Part shown: in pieces, positions 55,089 through 64,000 of the stretch
Layout of the letters: the number at the start of each line of letters is the position of its first letter
Position numbering within the stretch: the first letter of the stretch is position 1
Assembly: GCF_000368965.1 (NCBI RefSeq)
Contig: NZ_KB849780.1
Coordinates: 124,001 to 188,000, forward strand
Length of the DNA stretch: 64,000 nt
Reading direction: 5' to 3'
Source: Acinetobacter calcoaceticus DSM 30006 = CIP 81.8
GTDB lineage: Bacteria; Pseudomonadota; Gammaproteobacteria; Pseudomonadales; Moraxellaceae
Program-made: the position numbers and the translations under genes
The notes under the pieces: generated by a model
Told to the model about the DNA's origin: nothing
Databases searched by the model: none
The model's input: the letters and a program-made list of their open reading frames with translations, nothing else

Positions 55089-57108
55089 TTGAACGAAAAT
55101 CAACCTTTCGATTTGGTCACTCATTATCAGCCAGCAGGTGATCAGCCACAGGCAATTGAAAAGCTGGTCAATGGTATCGAGCATGGTTTTCGTAATCAGT
55201 TATTGCTAGGGGTAACGGGCTCAGGTAAGACCTATACCATGGCAAATGTGATCGCTCAAACACAGCGACCTACAATTGTGATGGCTCATAACAAAACTTT
55301 GGCTGCCCAGCTTTATGGTGAGTTTAAATCTTTCTTCCCCAATAATGCGGTTGAATATTTTGTAAGTTATTACGATTACTACCAACCAGAAGCTTACGTT
55401 CCATCTTCGGATACGTTTATTGAAAAAGATTCAGCCATTAATGATCACATTGACCAGATGCGGTTATCAGCAACACGAGCTTTATTAGAACGTCGTGATG
55501 CAATTATTGTAGCATCGGTTTCTGCAATTTATGGTTTGGGTGACCCGAATGCTTATATGCAAATGTTGCTGCATGTGGTTGAGGGCGACCGAGTAAGTCG
55601 CGATGAAATCATCCGCCGATTGGTTGAAATGCAATATACGCGTAATGAACTTGAATTTTTACGTGGTACTTATCGCATTCGCGGCGAAATTATTGATATT
55701 TTCCCAGCAGAATCTGATCAACATGCGATTCGTATTGAACTATTTGATGATGAAGTCGATTCAATCCGTTGGTTTGACCCGCTAACTGGTAAAATGGTTC
55801 GTAAAGTTTCTCGGATAACGATTTATCCAAAAAGCCACTATGTGACACCAAAAGATCATTTGACCCGTGCTATCGATACAATTAAAGATGAATTACAAGA
55901 TCAGCTCAAATTTTTCCGTGAACATGACAAATTGCTTGAAGCACAGCGTATTGAACAAAGGACACGTTACGATCTGGAAATGATGCAACAGTTGGGTTAT
56001 ACCAATGGTATCGAAAACTATTCGCGTCATTTGTCAGGACGTCCGTCTGGTGAAGCACCGCCGACTTTATTCGACTATATTCCAGAAGATGCTTTGCTCA
56101 TTATTGACGAATCACACGTTACCGTTCCGCAAATTGGAGCGATGTATAAAGGTGACCGGTCACGTAAAGAAAACTTAGTGAATTATGGGTTCCGTTTGCC
56201 AAGTGCGCTTGATAACCGTCCAATGAAATTTGAAGAGTGGGAGCGTATTGTAGACGACCATTTTTGTAAGTGCAACGCCTGCTAAATATGAATTAGAAAA
56301 GTCAGATCAAATCGTTGAACAGGTAGTACGTCCAACAGGTCTAATCGACCCTGAAATTGAGATTCGTCCTGTCTTAACCCAAGTAGATGATGTTCTTTCT
56401 GAAATTAATATTCGCAAAAACTTGAATGAACGGGTATTAATTACCACTTTAACAAAGCGTATGGCAGAAGACCTGACTTCTTATTTAAAAGAATATGGCG
56501 TTAAGGTCGCTTATCTCCACTCAGATATTGATACGGTTGAACGCGTCAAAATTATTCATGAACTACGTACAGGTGTATTTGATGTTTTAGTCGGCATTAA
56601 CCTGCTACGTGAAGGTCTGGATATGCCTGAAGTTTCTTTGGTTGCTATTTTAGATGCAGATAAAGAGGGTTTCTTACGTTCGGAACGTTCACTCATTCAG
56701 ACGATTGGTCGTGCTGCGCGTAATGTGAAAGGTAAAGCAATTTTATATGCTGACCGAATTACCGATTCTATGCAAAAAGCTATAGATGAGACTGATCGCC
56801 GTAGAGCCAAACAAATTGAATTTAATGAGCTGCATGGTATTACGCCACGTAGTGCTGTTCGTCAGGTTGTCAAAGAAATTGACTCGGGTGAGGTACTTTC
56901 AGACGACGAGATTGATGAAAAAGTACTTGAACAAGCACAAGCATTGAGTGCCGATGAAAGACATATTCTTTCAGATCCTAAACTGTTTAGTAAGCATATT
57001 ACTAAGCTTGAAAAAGATATGTTAAAGGCCTCGAAAGATTTGCAGTTCGAGCAAGCAGCGCGGATACGTGATGAAATCATTCGATTAAAAGCGCAAATGT
57101 TGCAATAA
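55089..57108 (+). pseudogene. uvrB: Excinuclease ABC subunit B, frameshifted
   Basis: UvrB is the damage-recognition helicase of nucleotide excision repair. The frame starts at TTG 55089 and has Walker A ([14 protein letters not shown], about residues 39-52), the beta-hairpin ([12 protein letters not shown]) and DEAD-like DESHVT. It runs to Val 388, then shifts: ten unrelated residues ([10 protein letters not shown]) and a stop at 56285. In the +1 frame the normal continuation ([18 protein letters not shown]) starts at once and stays open to 57108 through the helicase C domain and the UVR motif (about residues 640-673). Two bases, CC by comparison with the expected Val-Pro-Thr-Thr codons, seem missing after 56252. 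Repaired, the protein would have 673 residues, the family length. Either a real inactivating mutation or a base-calling error. Confidence 0.92.
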
Positions 57109-57201
57109 ACGAATACATAACGCTACATAATGTGTTTAAAAAACAAGCTACTGTAGATATTTGAGTTCTTTTGTATTCACAACTAATCGTTGAGGGCAAC
57201 A

Positions 57202-57789
57202 ATGGCATTTCGAAATAATGTTCCGCAAGCCAGTTGGCGTTTGGCTAAAATTGCGTTGGGCGGTGTTGTTTTGGCTGGTTTAGCTGTTGGAACGTATGTC
57301 TATGCTCAGCCGAAACCTTTGCAAACCGTTTATAAAGTTGAACTGGACCGATATTTAGGTGTCTGGTATGAGGTCGCCCGTAAGCCTACTTTTTTTCAAA
57401 AAAAATGTGCTTACAACGTATCTGCAACTTACACCTTAAATGAAAATGGAAATGTAGTTGTAGATAATCGCTGTTATGACAATAGAAAACAATTACAGCA
57501 ATCTATTGGTGAAGCCTTTGTGGTAAATCCGCCATATAACACGAAATTGAAGGTGAGTTTCTTACCGGAAGCTGTGAGATGGATTCCAGTCATTCGTGGA
57601 GATTACTGGATTTTAAAAATAGATGAAGACTATCAAACTGTTTTAGTAGGAGAACCTTCTCGTAAATATCTTTGGGTGTTATCAAGAACACCTCATCCTG
57701 AACAAGAAGTGGTTGATGAATATCTAAATTATGCAAAAACATTAGGTTTTGATATTCGCGATATTATTCATACAGAACATAAAGAATAG
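57202..57789 (+). CDS. Lipocalin family protein (Blc-like)
   Basis: This 195-residue protein has an N-terminal hydrophobic segment (LAKIALGGVVLAGLAVGTYVYA, about residues 14-35) that is a signal anchor or signal peptide; no lipobox Cys is present. The lipocalin domain starts with DRYLGVWYEVARKPTFFQKKC (the GxW motif) and ends with the WVLSRTPHP motif, as in Blc and apolipoprotein D-like proteins. It should bind lipids in the envelope. The ATG at 57202 has GAGGG six bases upstream. Confidence 0.85.
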   Translation: MAFRNNVPQASWRLAKIALGGVVLAGLAVGTYVYAQPKPLQTVYKVELDRYLGVWYEVARKPTFFQKKCAYNVSATYTLNENGNVVVDNRCYDNRKQLQQSIGEAFVVNPPYNTKLKVSFLPEAVRWIPVIRGDYWILKIDEDYQTVLVGEPSRKYLWVLSRTPHPEQEVVDEYLNYAKTLGFDIRDIIHTEHKE

Positions 57790-57808
57790 CTGTAGATGTC
57801 TGATTAAT

Positions 57809-57837
57809 AAAAAACCATGTTTTTACATGGTTTTTTC
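57809..57837 (+). terminator. Terminator after the lipocalin gene
   Basis: AAAAAACCATG pairs with CATGGTTTTTT around a short T/A loop, with an A run before and T run after. Confidence 0.88.
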
Positions 57838-57902
57838 TTTTTTATAGTGGATAAATCAAGTATTGTGGTGAGCTGTTTTTACTAAAGTATAAGAGGGTGA
57901 TG

Positions 57903-58847
57903 ATGTTTAAGGGCGTGAGCTTGTCTGTCATGGCATCTATCACTTTTGGTGTACTTTATTTTTATACTCAGTTGTTAAGTCAGCTTGATAGTGAACAGAC
58001 TTTTGGATGGCGGATTATTGCAACACTACCTGTTCTCACTTTGTTTATGTGGTGGAGCGGTGATTTAGGGTATATAAAAAATATCTACCAGCGTATTTTG
58101 GCAAAGCCATCTTTATTATTGTTATTAATCACAACCTCTGTTTTAACTTCAGTACAACTTTGGCTGTTTTTATGGGGGCCAATGCATGGTCGAGGCCTAC
58201 AAGTATCTTTAGGGTATTTTCTATTGCCGCTTGTTCTTGTCTTGGCTGGAAGTGTGCTGTATGGCGAAAAAATATCAAAATTTCAATGGGTCGCAATTAT
58301 TCTTGCAGTCATTGGAGTGAGCCATGAGATCTGGCGTTTAGGAAGTATTGCTTGGGAAACTGCACTAGTTGCAGTTGGCTATTCTGCCTACTTTTTATTA
58401 CGTAAGACCATTAAAACAGACAATTTAGGTGGCTTTTGGTGGGATTTAGTTATTATTTTGCCGATTGCGATTTATTTGACCCATACGGGTTTATTCCCTT
58501 ATAGCAAATTTATAGACCAACCGAGTCTTGCTTTGGTCATTGTTGGGCTTGGAATTTTAAGTGCTATTGGTTTGGGAAGTTATATTCTGGCAAGCCGCTT
58601 TTTACCATTAGTCGTGTTTGGACTTTTAGGATATTTGGAACCTGTATTACTTGCTTTAGCTTCTTTAGTTTTAGGGGAGAGTATTGGCCAAGAAGAATGG
58701 TTCACTTATATTCCGATTTGGTGTGCAGTATTTGTGTTAGTTTTAGAAGGTGCAGTTCACCTTTATCAGCAACGTCAAAAAGCCAAAAATTTGCAGCTCA
58801 ACATCTCGAAATATCAAAAAAGATTAAAAAATGATGAGTTTGATTAG
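57903..58847 (+). CDS. RarD/EamA-type permease
   Basis: This 314-residue membrane protein has ten predicted transmembrane helices in two EamA-like halves, with motif-rich regions QLWLFLWGPMHGRGLQVSLGYF and LGYLEPVLLALASLVLGE. The first is typical of the RarD family, whose members include a chloramphenicol-sensitivity protein in E. coli. The substrate is unknown. The ATG at 57903 (third possible start after GTG and ATG) has AGAGGG at best spacing. A basic C-terminal tail (QRQKAKNLQ) follows the last helix. Confidence 0.82.
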   Translation: MFKGVSLSVMASITFGVLYFYTQLLSQLDSEQTFGWRIIATLPVLTLFMWWSGDLGYIKNIYQRILAKPSLLLLLITTSVLTSVQLWLFLWGPMHGRGLQVSLGYFLLPLVLVLAGSVLYGEKISKFQWVAIILAVIGVSHEIWRLGSIAWETALVAVGYSAYFLLRKTIKTDNLGGFWWDLVIILPIAIYLTHTGLFPYSKFIDQPSLALVIVGLGILSAIGLGSYILASRFLPLVVFGLLGYLEPVLLALASLVLGESIGQEEWFTYIPIWCAVFVLVLEGAVHLYQQRQKAKNLQLNISKYQKRLKNDEFD

Positions 58848-59063
58848 AAGAGCAGAATCTAAAAAGTAAGAAAAAGCAAAAATTTAGCTGCTTTAAACAA
58901 TAAAATAATAAAAAATAATTATAGGTATTTTATGAATTTATGATGAATTTTAGGAAAATCTAATCACTAACGTCAGCTTTTGATTCATTCTTGCTAATAA
59001 TTCCATTACAATTACGGGGTTTAAAAAATCACGCCTAGATATAATTAATTAGAGGACGTATCT

Positions 59064-60521
59064 GTGAGCAAAGACACTATCATCGCCCTGCATGCTGAAC
59101 ACCAAGGCCGTTGGAAAAACCGTGAAGAAATCGCGGAACGTATGATTGCATTAATCGGACAATTATACCGTGAAAAAAATATTGTCGTATCTGTTTACGG
59201 TCGCTCTTTAATTAACCGTTCTGTTATCCAAATTTTGAAAACTCACCGTCGTACACGTGTTGTAGACGTTGAGCTTTCTGTTGTAAATACATTCCCAATT
59301 TTAGAAGCTTTAGCTAAGCTTGAAAATATTGGTTCTGCAGAAGTTGATATCGGTAAACTTGCTGTTGAATATAAAGAAAAAGGCGGTGATGTTGATGCTT
59401 TTGTTGCTCAAGCAGTTGAGTCAATCAAAGGTAGCGCAACTTCTGAACAACCTAAAGATGTCGTTCTTTATGGTTTTGGTCGTATTGGCCGTATCTTGGC
59501 TCGTTTAATTATTAGCCAATCAGGTCTAGGTCGTGGTTTAAGCCTTAAAGCAATTGTTGTGCGTAAATCTTCTGATGGCGATTTAGCAAAACGTGCTTCT
59601 TTACTTCGTCGTGACTCTATTCACGGTACTTTCGCTGGCACAATCGCTGTTGATGAAGAAAACGAAGCAATCATTGCTAATGGTAACTTCATTAAAGTGA
59701 TTTATGCGTCTAGCCCAAGTGAAGTTGACTATACTGAATACGGTATTTCCAATGCACTTTTAATCGACAATACTGGTAAATGGCGTGATGCAGAAGGTCT
59801 AAGCCAACACTTGAAATGCCCAGGCGTTGCACGTGTTGTATTGACTGCACCAAGTAAAGGCGAAATGAAAAACGTTGTATTTGGCGTAAACAACACAGAC
59901 ATCTTAGATGAAGACAAAATCATCTCAGCTGCAAGTTGTACAACAAATGCAATTACTCCAATTCTTAAAGTATTGGATGACAAATATAAAGTTCTTAATG
60001 GTCATGTTGAAACTGTTCACTCATTTACAAATGACCAGAACTTGATTGATAACTACCATAAAGCAGATCGTCGTGGTCGTGCTGCTACTTTAAACATGGT
60101 AATTACAGAAACTGGTGCAGCTAAAGCAGTTGCTAAAGCATTACCTGCATTAAAAGGTAAGTTAACTGGTAACTCTGTACGTGTTCCTACACCAAACGTA
60201 TCTCTTGCTATCTTGAACTTAACGCTTGATAAAGAAATTGATCGTGAAGAAGTGAACGAATACATTCGTCAAATTTCAATTAACTCTAGCCTTCAAGGTC
60301 AAATTGGTTATACCAACTCGACTGAAGTTGTATCGAGTGACTTTATCGGTTCTCGTACTGCTGGTGTATATGACGCTCAAGCAACGATTACTTCTGGTAA
60401 CCGTTTAACTGCTTATGTTTGGTACGATAACGAAGTAGGTTATAGCTGTCAGGTATTACGTATTGCTGAACAAATGTGTGGCGTAAGCTACAAAAAAATC
60501 CCAGCAGAATTGAATGCTTAA
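59064..60521 (+). CDS. gap: Glyceraldehyde-3-phosphate dehydrogenase, long form
   Basis: This NAD(P)-dependent enzyme interconverts glyceraldehyde 3-phosphate and 1,3-bisphosphoglycerate. At 485 residues it is much longer than the 330-residue canonical form; the extra 125 N-terminal residues are helical and of unknown role. The Rossmann motif VVLYGFGRIGRILARLI begins near 132 and the catalytic Cys is in SAASCTTNAITPILKVL (about residue 293). The His is in HVETVHSFTNDQNLID. A similar long GAPDH occurs in pseudomonads. GTG start with GAGGA seven bases upstream. With fbp it suggests a gluconeogenic role. Confidence 0.93.
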   Translation: MSKDTIIALHAEHQGRWKNREEIAERMIALIGQLYREKNIVVSVYGRSLINRSVIQILKTHRRTRVVDVELSVVNTFPILEALAKLENIGSAEVDIGKLAVEYKEKGGDVDAFVAQAVESIKGSATSEQPKDVVLYGFGRIGRILARLIISQSGLGRGLSLKAIVVRKSSDGDLAKRASLLRRDSIHGTFAGTIAVDEENEAIIANGNFIKVIYASSPSEVDYTEYGISNALLIDNTGKWRDAEGLSQHLKCPGVARVVLTAPSKGEMKNVVFGVNNTDILDEDKIISAASCTTNAITPILKVLDDKYKVLNGHVETVHSFTNDQNLIDNYHKADRRGRAATLNMVITETGAAKAVAKALPALKGKLTGNSVRVPTPNVSLAILNLTLDKEIDREEVNEYIRQISINSSLQGQIGYTNSTEVVSSDFIGSRTAGVYDAQATITSGNRLTAYVWYDNEVGYSCQVLRIAEQMCGVSYKKIPAELNA

Positions 60522-60552
60522 GATCATTTAACGATCTATAAAAGATTTTCAC

Positions 60553-60582
60553 AAAAAGACCCAGTTTAGACTGGGTTTTTTT
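60553..60582 (+). terminator. Terminator after gap
   Basis: AAAAGACCCAGT pairs with ACTGGGTTTTTT around a TTAG-type loop, followed by T. Confidence 0.88.
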
Positions 60583-60670
60583 ACAACCGTACAAAATATA
60601 TGCTGACTATTTTTTGTAAATAAATGAGAATATGAATTAAGGAAAAAAAGAAAATAGTAAGGGATTGGAA

Positions 60671-61396
60671 TTGTCGCAGTTTAAACGTTTGTTGGTCGTT
60701 TTTATATTCATCATTATTGCCAATTTATGTGGTGTACTCATTGCAATATGGGTGTTTAAGCATTTTAACATTTATATTCCATTGAAGAATCAGGCAGTTG
60801 CTATTGACTTGCAAGAACCCCTACAGGTTAAAGTTAAAGTACAAGATGCTTTAAATGTGGATGTAAAAGGGCGCGTAAATGCCAGTATTCCAATTGATGA
60901 GCAATTGAATATTCCATTAACACAAACATTAACTCCGCGTGTTTATTTCGATAATATGGTGCCCATTAGCACAACAATTCCTGTCAAAGAAGTATTAAAA
61001 GTTGAGCAAAATTTACCAATTGATACGAAGGTTCAAGTTAGGGTTTTGGGGCGTGATATTACCTTACCGTTAAAGGGATCAATTCCATTAAAACTTGATG
61101 TTCCGATTGATATTAATGTTCCGCTTGAGCAAAAGGTTCATTTGAAATTTGATGCGCCAGTGCGGACAGTATTAAAAGAAAATTTACATATTCCTCTGAA
61201 AGCAAGATTAGATACAAATATTCCAATTGAGGGTAATTTGAGTGTCCCAGTTAAAACAGCACTAAATGCTTCGGTTGATGTGAAAAATACTTTACCTGTG
61301 AAGATTGCAAATGGTGAGTTAAAAATTCCTCTGTCCAGTATGCGATTAAATCGGGTATTAGGTTCAGAAACGTCGCAGACGACAGCTGATCAATAG
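60671..61396 (+). CDS. Membrane-anchored beta-repeat protein, first of a tandem pair
   Basis: A 241-residue protein with a short basic N-terminus and one transmembrane helix (about residues 6-29, RLLVVFIFIIIANLCGVLIAI). A long periplasmic region (about 35-235) of irregular repeats with I/V-P-L/I every 10-20 residues follows, such as ASIPIDEQLNIPL, NLPIDTKVQV, SIPLKLDVPIDINVPL and NIPIEGNLSVPV. The pattern predicts extended beta strands. Start TTG at 60671 is favoured because AAGGG is at better spacing than for TTG 60665. It is 11 bases before a paralogue that shares the core motif. The family is not recognised; bridging or lipid-transport roles are pure inference. Confidence 0.65.
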   Translation: MSQFKRLLVVFIFIIIANLCGVLIAIWVFKHFNIYIPLKNQAVAIDLQEPLQVKVKVQDALNVDVKGRVNASIPIDEQLNIPLTQTLTPRVYFDNMVPISTTIPVKEVLKVEQNLPIDTKVQVRVLGRDITLPLKGSIPLKLDVPIDINVPLEQKVHLKFDAPVRTVLKENLHIPLKARLDTNIPIEGNLSVPVKTALNASVDVKNTLPVKIANGELKIPLSSMRLNRVLGSETSQTTADQ

Positions 61397-61407
61397 GGTG
61401 GATGGTA

Positions 61408-62082
61408 ATGTTTCGTTCACTCAAGAGTATGCTCATCAGTTTCATTTTAATGATGATACTTGCCGCTGTTATGTTTTGGGTATATCTCAATATTCAAGCA
61501 AATGTAGTGGTTTCGGCTCATAACGCAGATATTAGTTTACCTGACTCTTTAGAAACAAAGATTCAAGTTGGCAACACTTTGCAAGTTCAATCTATTGGTA
61601 AACTTGATACAACATTGGATATAGACCGCCAACTGACTCTACCGCTAAAAGGGAAATATTTAGCAGATATCAGTTTTGCTATAGAGACACCTGTTACAGT
61701 AAATGTTGATTACACAACGACTCTAAAAATTGATCAGGTTATGCCTCTTGAAACAACTACAGACTTGATCTATCAAAATAAGTTTTTGCCTAAATTTCCA
61801 CTTAAACTTGATATTCCCATAAAGTTAGATGTGCCTTTTCAGTTAAAGCGTAGTTATACCATTCCGATTAAAATTGTTTTTGATGGTCCTGTTTATTTTG
61901 AATTCGATGAGCCAGTAAATTTATCGGTTAAACATCAGTTTAAACCAAGTCTACAAGTGAATGATCCTATGGAAATGGGGAATGTCTCTTCATTTAATGC
62001 CATTATGTATAATTCGGTTCCAAAAACAAAAGCAAATCTTGATATGCAAATGACCTTACCTCTACGGAATGTTCATCCTTAA
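61408..62082 (+). CDS. Membrane-anchored beta-repeat protein, second of a tandem pair
   Basis: A 224-residue paralogue with the same plan: one transmembrane helix (about residues 7-28, ISFILMMILAAVMFWVYL) and a periplasmic beta-repeat region with ISLPDSLETKIQV, LDIDRQLTLPLKG and PLKLDIPIKLDVPF. Some blocks match the first protein closely, for example SLPDSLETKIQV-type beside DLQEPLQVKVKV, and PLKLD(I/V)PI. The ATG at 61408 has GGTGG six bases upstream; another ATG at 61402 is closer but too near the site. It is unrecognised and probably cotranscribed with its partner. Confidence 0.65.
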   Translation: MFRSLKSMLISFILMMILAAVMFWVYLNIQANVVVSAHNADISLPDSLETKIQVGNTLQVQSIGKLDTTLDIDRQLTLPLKGKYLADISFAIETPVTVNVDYTTTLKIDQVMPLETTTDLIYQNKFLPKFPLKLDIPIKLDVPFQLKRSYTIPIKIVFDGPVYFEFDEPVNLSVKHQFKPSLQVNDPMEMGNVSSFNAIMYNSVPKTKANLDMQMTLPLRNVHP

Positions 62083-62234
62083 AAATTAAATAGTCATCCT
62101 GCATTTTATTTTCAATATCGGCTGTATTTGTGGGTCTAAAATGCTTCTGATGACTTAAATATAAAAACAGATCGTTATAAATAGGAATTGTCCCATTTTA
62201 TATTCGAGAATTTTATGAAAATATGGCAGAATAG

Positions 62235-63488
<1,254 letters not shown>

Positions 63489-63503
63489 AAAACCGAGGAA
63501 AAC

Positions 63504-64000
63504 ATGATAGAAGTGGTCGATGGGCAACGTCAGCTCAGTGAGTGTAAACGAATCGTTGTTAAAATCGGATCATCTTTACTCACAGCCAATGGGCAAGGTT
63601 TAGATTTGGATGCTATTTCGCATTGGGCGAAACAGATTGCAGATCTACACAATGCCGGACACGAAATTATTTTAGTGTCTTCTGGAGCTGTGGCAGAAGG
63701 TATGGTTCGTATGAAGCTTGCGAGTCGACCCACCGATCTACCCAGTCTACAAGCCTGTGCTGCGATTGGGCAGATGGGTTTAATTCATACTTGGTCTAGT
63801 GTGCTTGAAGAACATGGTATTCGTACTGCTCAGGTTTTACTGACACATGATGATCTGGCGGACCGCCGTCGTTATTTAAACTCATGTGATGCTTTGCAAA
63901 ACTTGATTGATTGGCGTGTGATTCCGGTCATTAATGAAAATGATACGGTATCTACCGATGAGATCCGCTTTGGTGATAACGATACTCTAGCTGCGATGGT
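63504..64000 (+). CDS. proB: Glutamate 5-kinase ProB (3' end outside window)
   Basis: The first 165 residues are present, cut by the window edge. The enzyme phosphorylates glutamate to start proline synthesis. The amino-acid kinase fold shows [15 protein letters not shown] (about residues 16-30), [11 protein letters not shown] (about 56-66), [10 protein letters not shown] and [21 protein letters not shown] stands before the ATG. It is the next gene after obgE, as in many proteobacteria. Confidence 0.93.
   Translation, partial: MIEVVDGQRQLSECKRIVVKIGSSLLTANGQGLDLDAISHWAKQIADLHNAGHEIILVSSGAVAEGMVRMKLASRPTDLPSLQACAAIGQMGLIHTWSSVLEEHGIRTAQVLLTHDDLADRRRYLNSCDALQNLIDWRVIPVINENDTVSTDEIRFGDNDTLAAM

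Noticed and set aside
56422..57108. Separate 228-residue gene after the truncated uvrB
   Set aside because: It has no start signal of its own and its sequence continues the UvrB helicase and UVR domain without a gap, so it is the rest of the same gene.

Overview
The window is a stretch of gammaproteobacterial chromosome that looks like Acinetobacter, most likely the A. calcoaceticus-baumannii complex. This rests on the low-to-moderate G+C by eye, on several small proteins and lipoproteins I associate with that genus, on a GlyGly-CTERM (rhombosortase-type) protein at the left edge, and on gene orders such as degP-like/lepA/lepB/rnc/era/recO/pdxJ/miaE. No phage, transposon, integron, rRNA or CRISPR array is visible. 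This is mostly core chromosome.

Layout. 1-3.3 kb: C-terminal part of a surface-anchored GlyGly-CTERM protein, then a minus-strand ECF sigma factor / membrane anti-sigma-like / DUF3106 cluster. 3.4-5.6 kb: a TrmH-family rRNA/tRNA methyltransferase, fructose-1,6-bisphosphatase and a small acidic protein. 5.6-10.6 kb: the complete tol-pal envelope operon (ybgC-tolQ-tolR-tolA-tolB-pal), with no cpoB/ybgF after pal. 10.9-13.9 kb: ruvB, ruvA and a dGTPase. 14.2-18.1 kb: purL. 18.1-24.3 kb: small metabolic and transport genes (Bcr/CflA efflux pump, enoyl-CoA hydratase, NadM-type adenylyltransferase, CAP lipoprotein, Bcp peroxiredoxin, PP-loop protein), including a 41-residue membrane protein. 24.3-26.6 kb: queC, queE (queuosine precursor) and dapD (lysine/peptidoglycan). 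26.9-27.6 kb: an outer-membrane barrel protein. 27.7-33.2 kb: a sulfate uptake operon (sbp, alpha/beta hydrolase, cysT, cysW, cysA, cysB-like regulator). 33.5-36.5 kb: pabC, mltG, tmk and a thioesterase. 36.6-39.8 kb: divergent nadB and a DegP/MucD protease. 39.9-47.7 kb: thioesterase, lepA, lepB, DUF4845, rnc, era, lipoprotein, recO, pdxJ, miaE. 48-52.5 kb: SDR enzyme, tRNA-Asn, hypothetical proteins, aspartate aminotransferase and a 59-residue protein. 52.5-54.9 kb: PAS-PAS-GGDEF diguanylate cyclase and a macro-like protein. 55.1-57.1 kb: uvrB carrying a frameshift. 57.2-64 kb: lipocalin, RarD-type permease, long-form GAPDH, a tandem pair of unrecognised membrane-anchored beta-repeat proteins, obgE and the 5' part of proB.

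How the genes work together. Envelope functions dominate (Tol-Pal, DegP-like protease, LepB, MltG, DapD, lipocalin, outer-membrane barrel, CAP lipoprotein). Translation and RNA maturation come next (LepA, RNase III, Era, ObgE, MiaE, QueC/QueE, TrmH-family enzyme), followed by DNA repair (RuvAB, RecO, UvrB).

The two observations most worth following are: (1) uvrB is split by an apparent 2-base deletion near 56253, which predicts loss of nucleotide excision repair unless it is a sequence error; and (2) the pair of paralogous proteins at 60671-62082, which share an N-terminal membrane anchor and a periodic Ile/Val-Pro-Leu/Ile beta pattern and match no family I can name.
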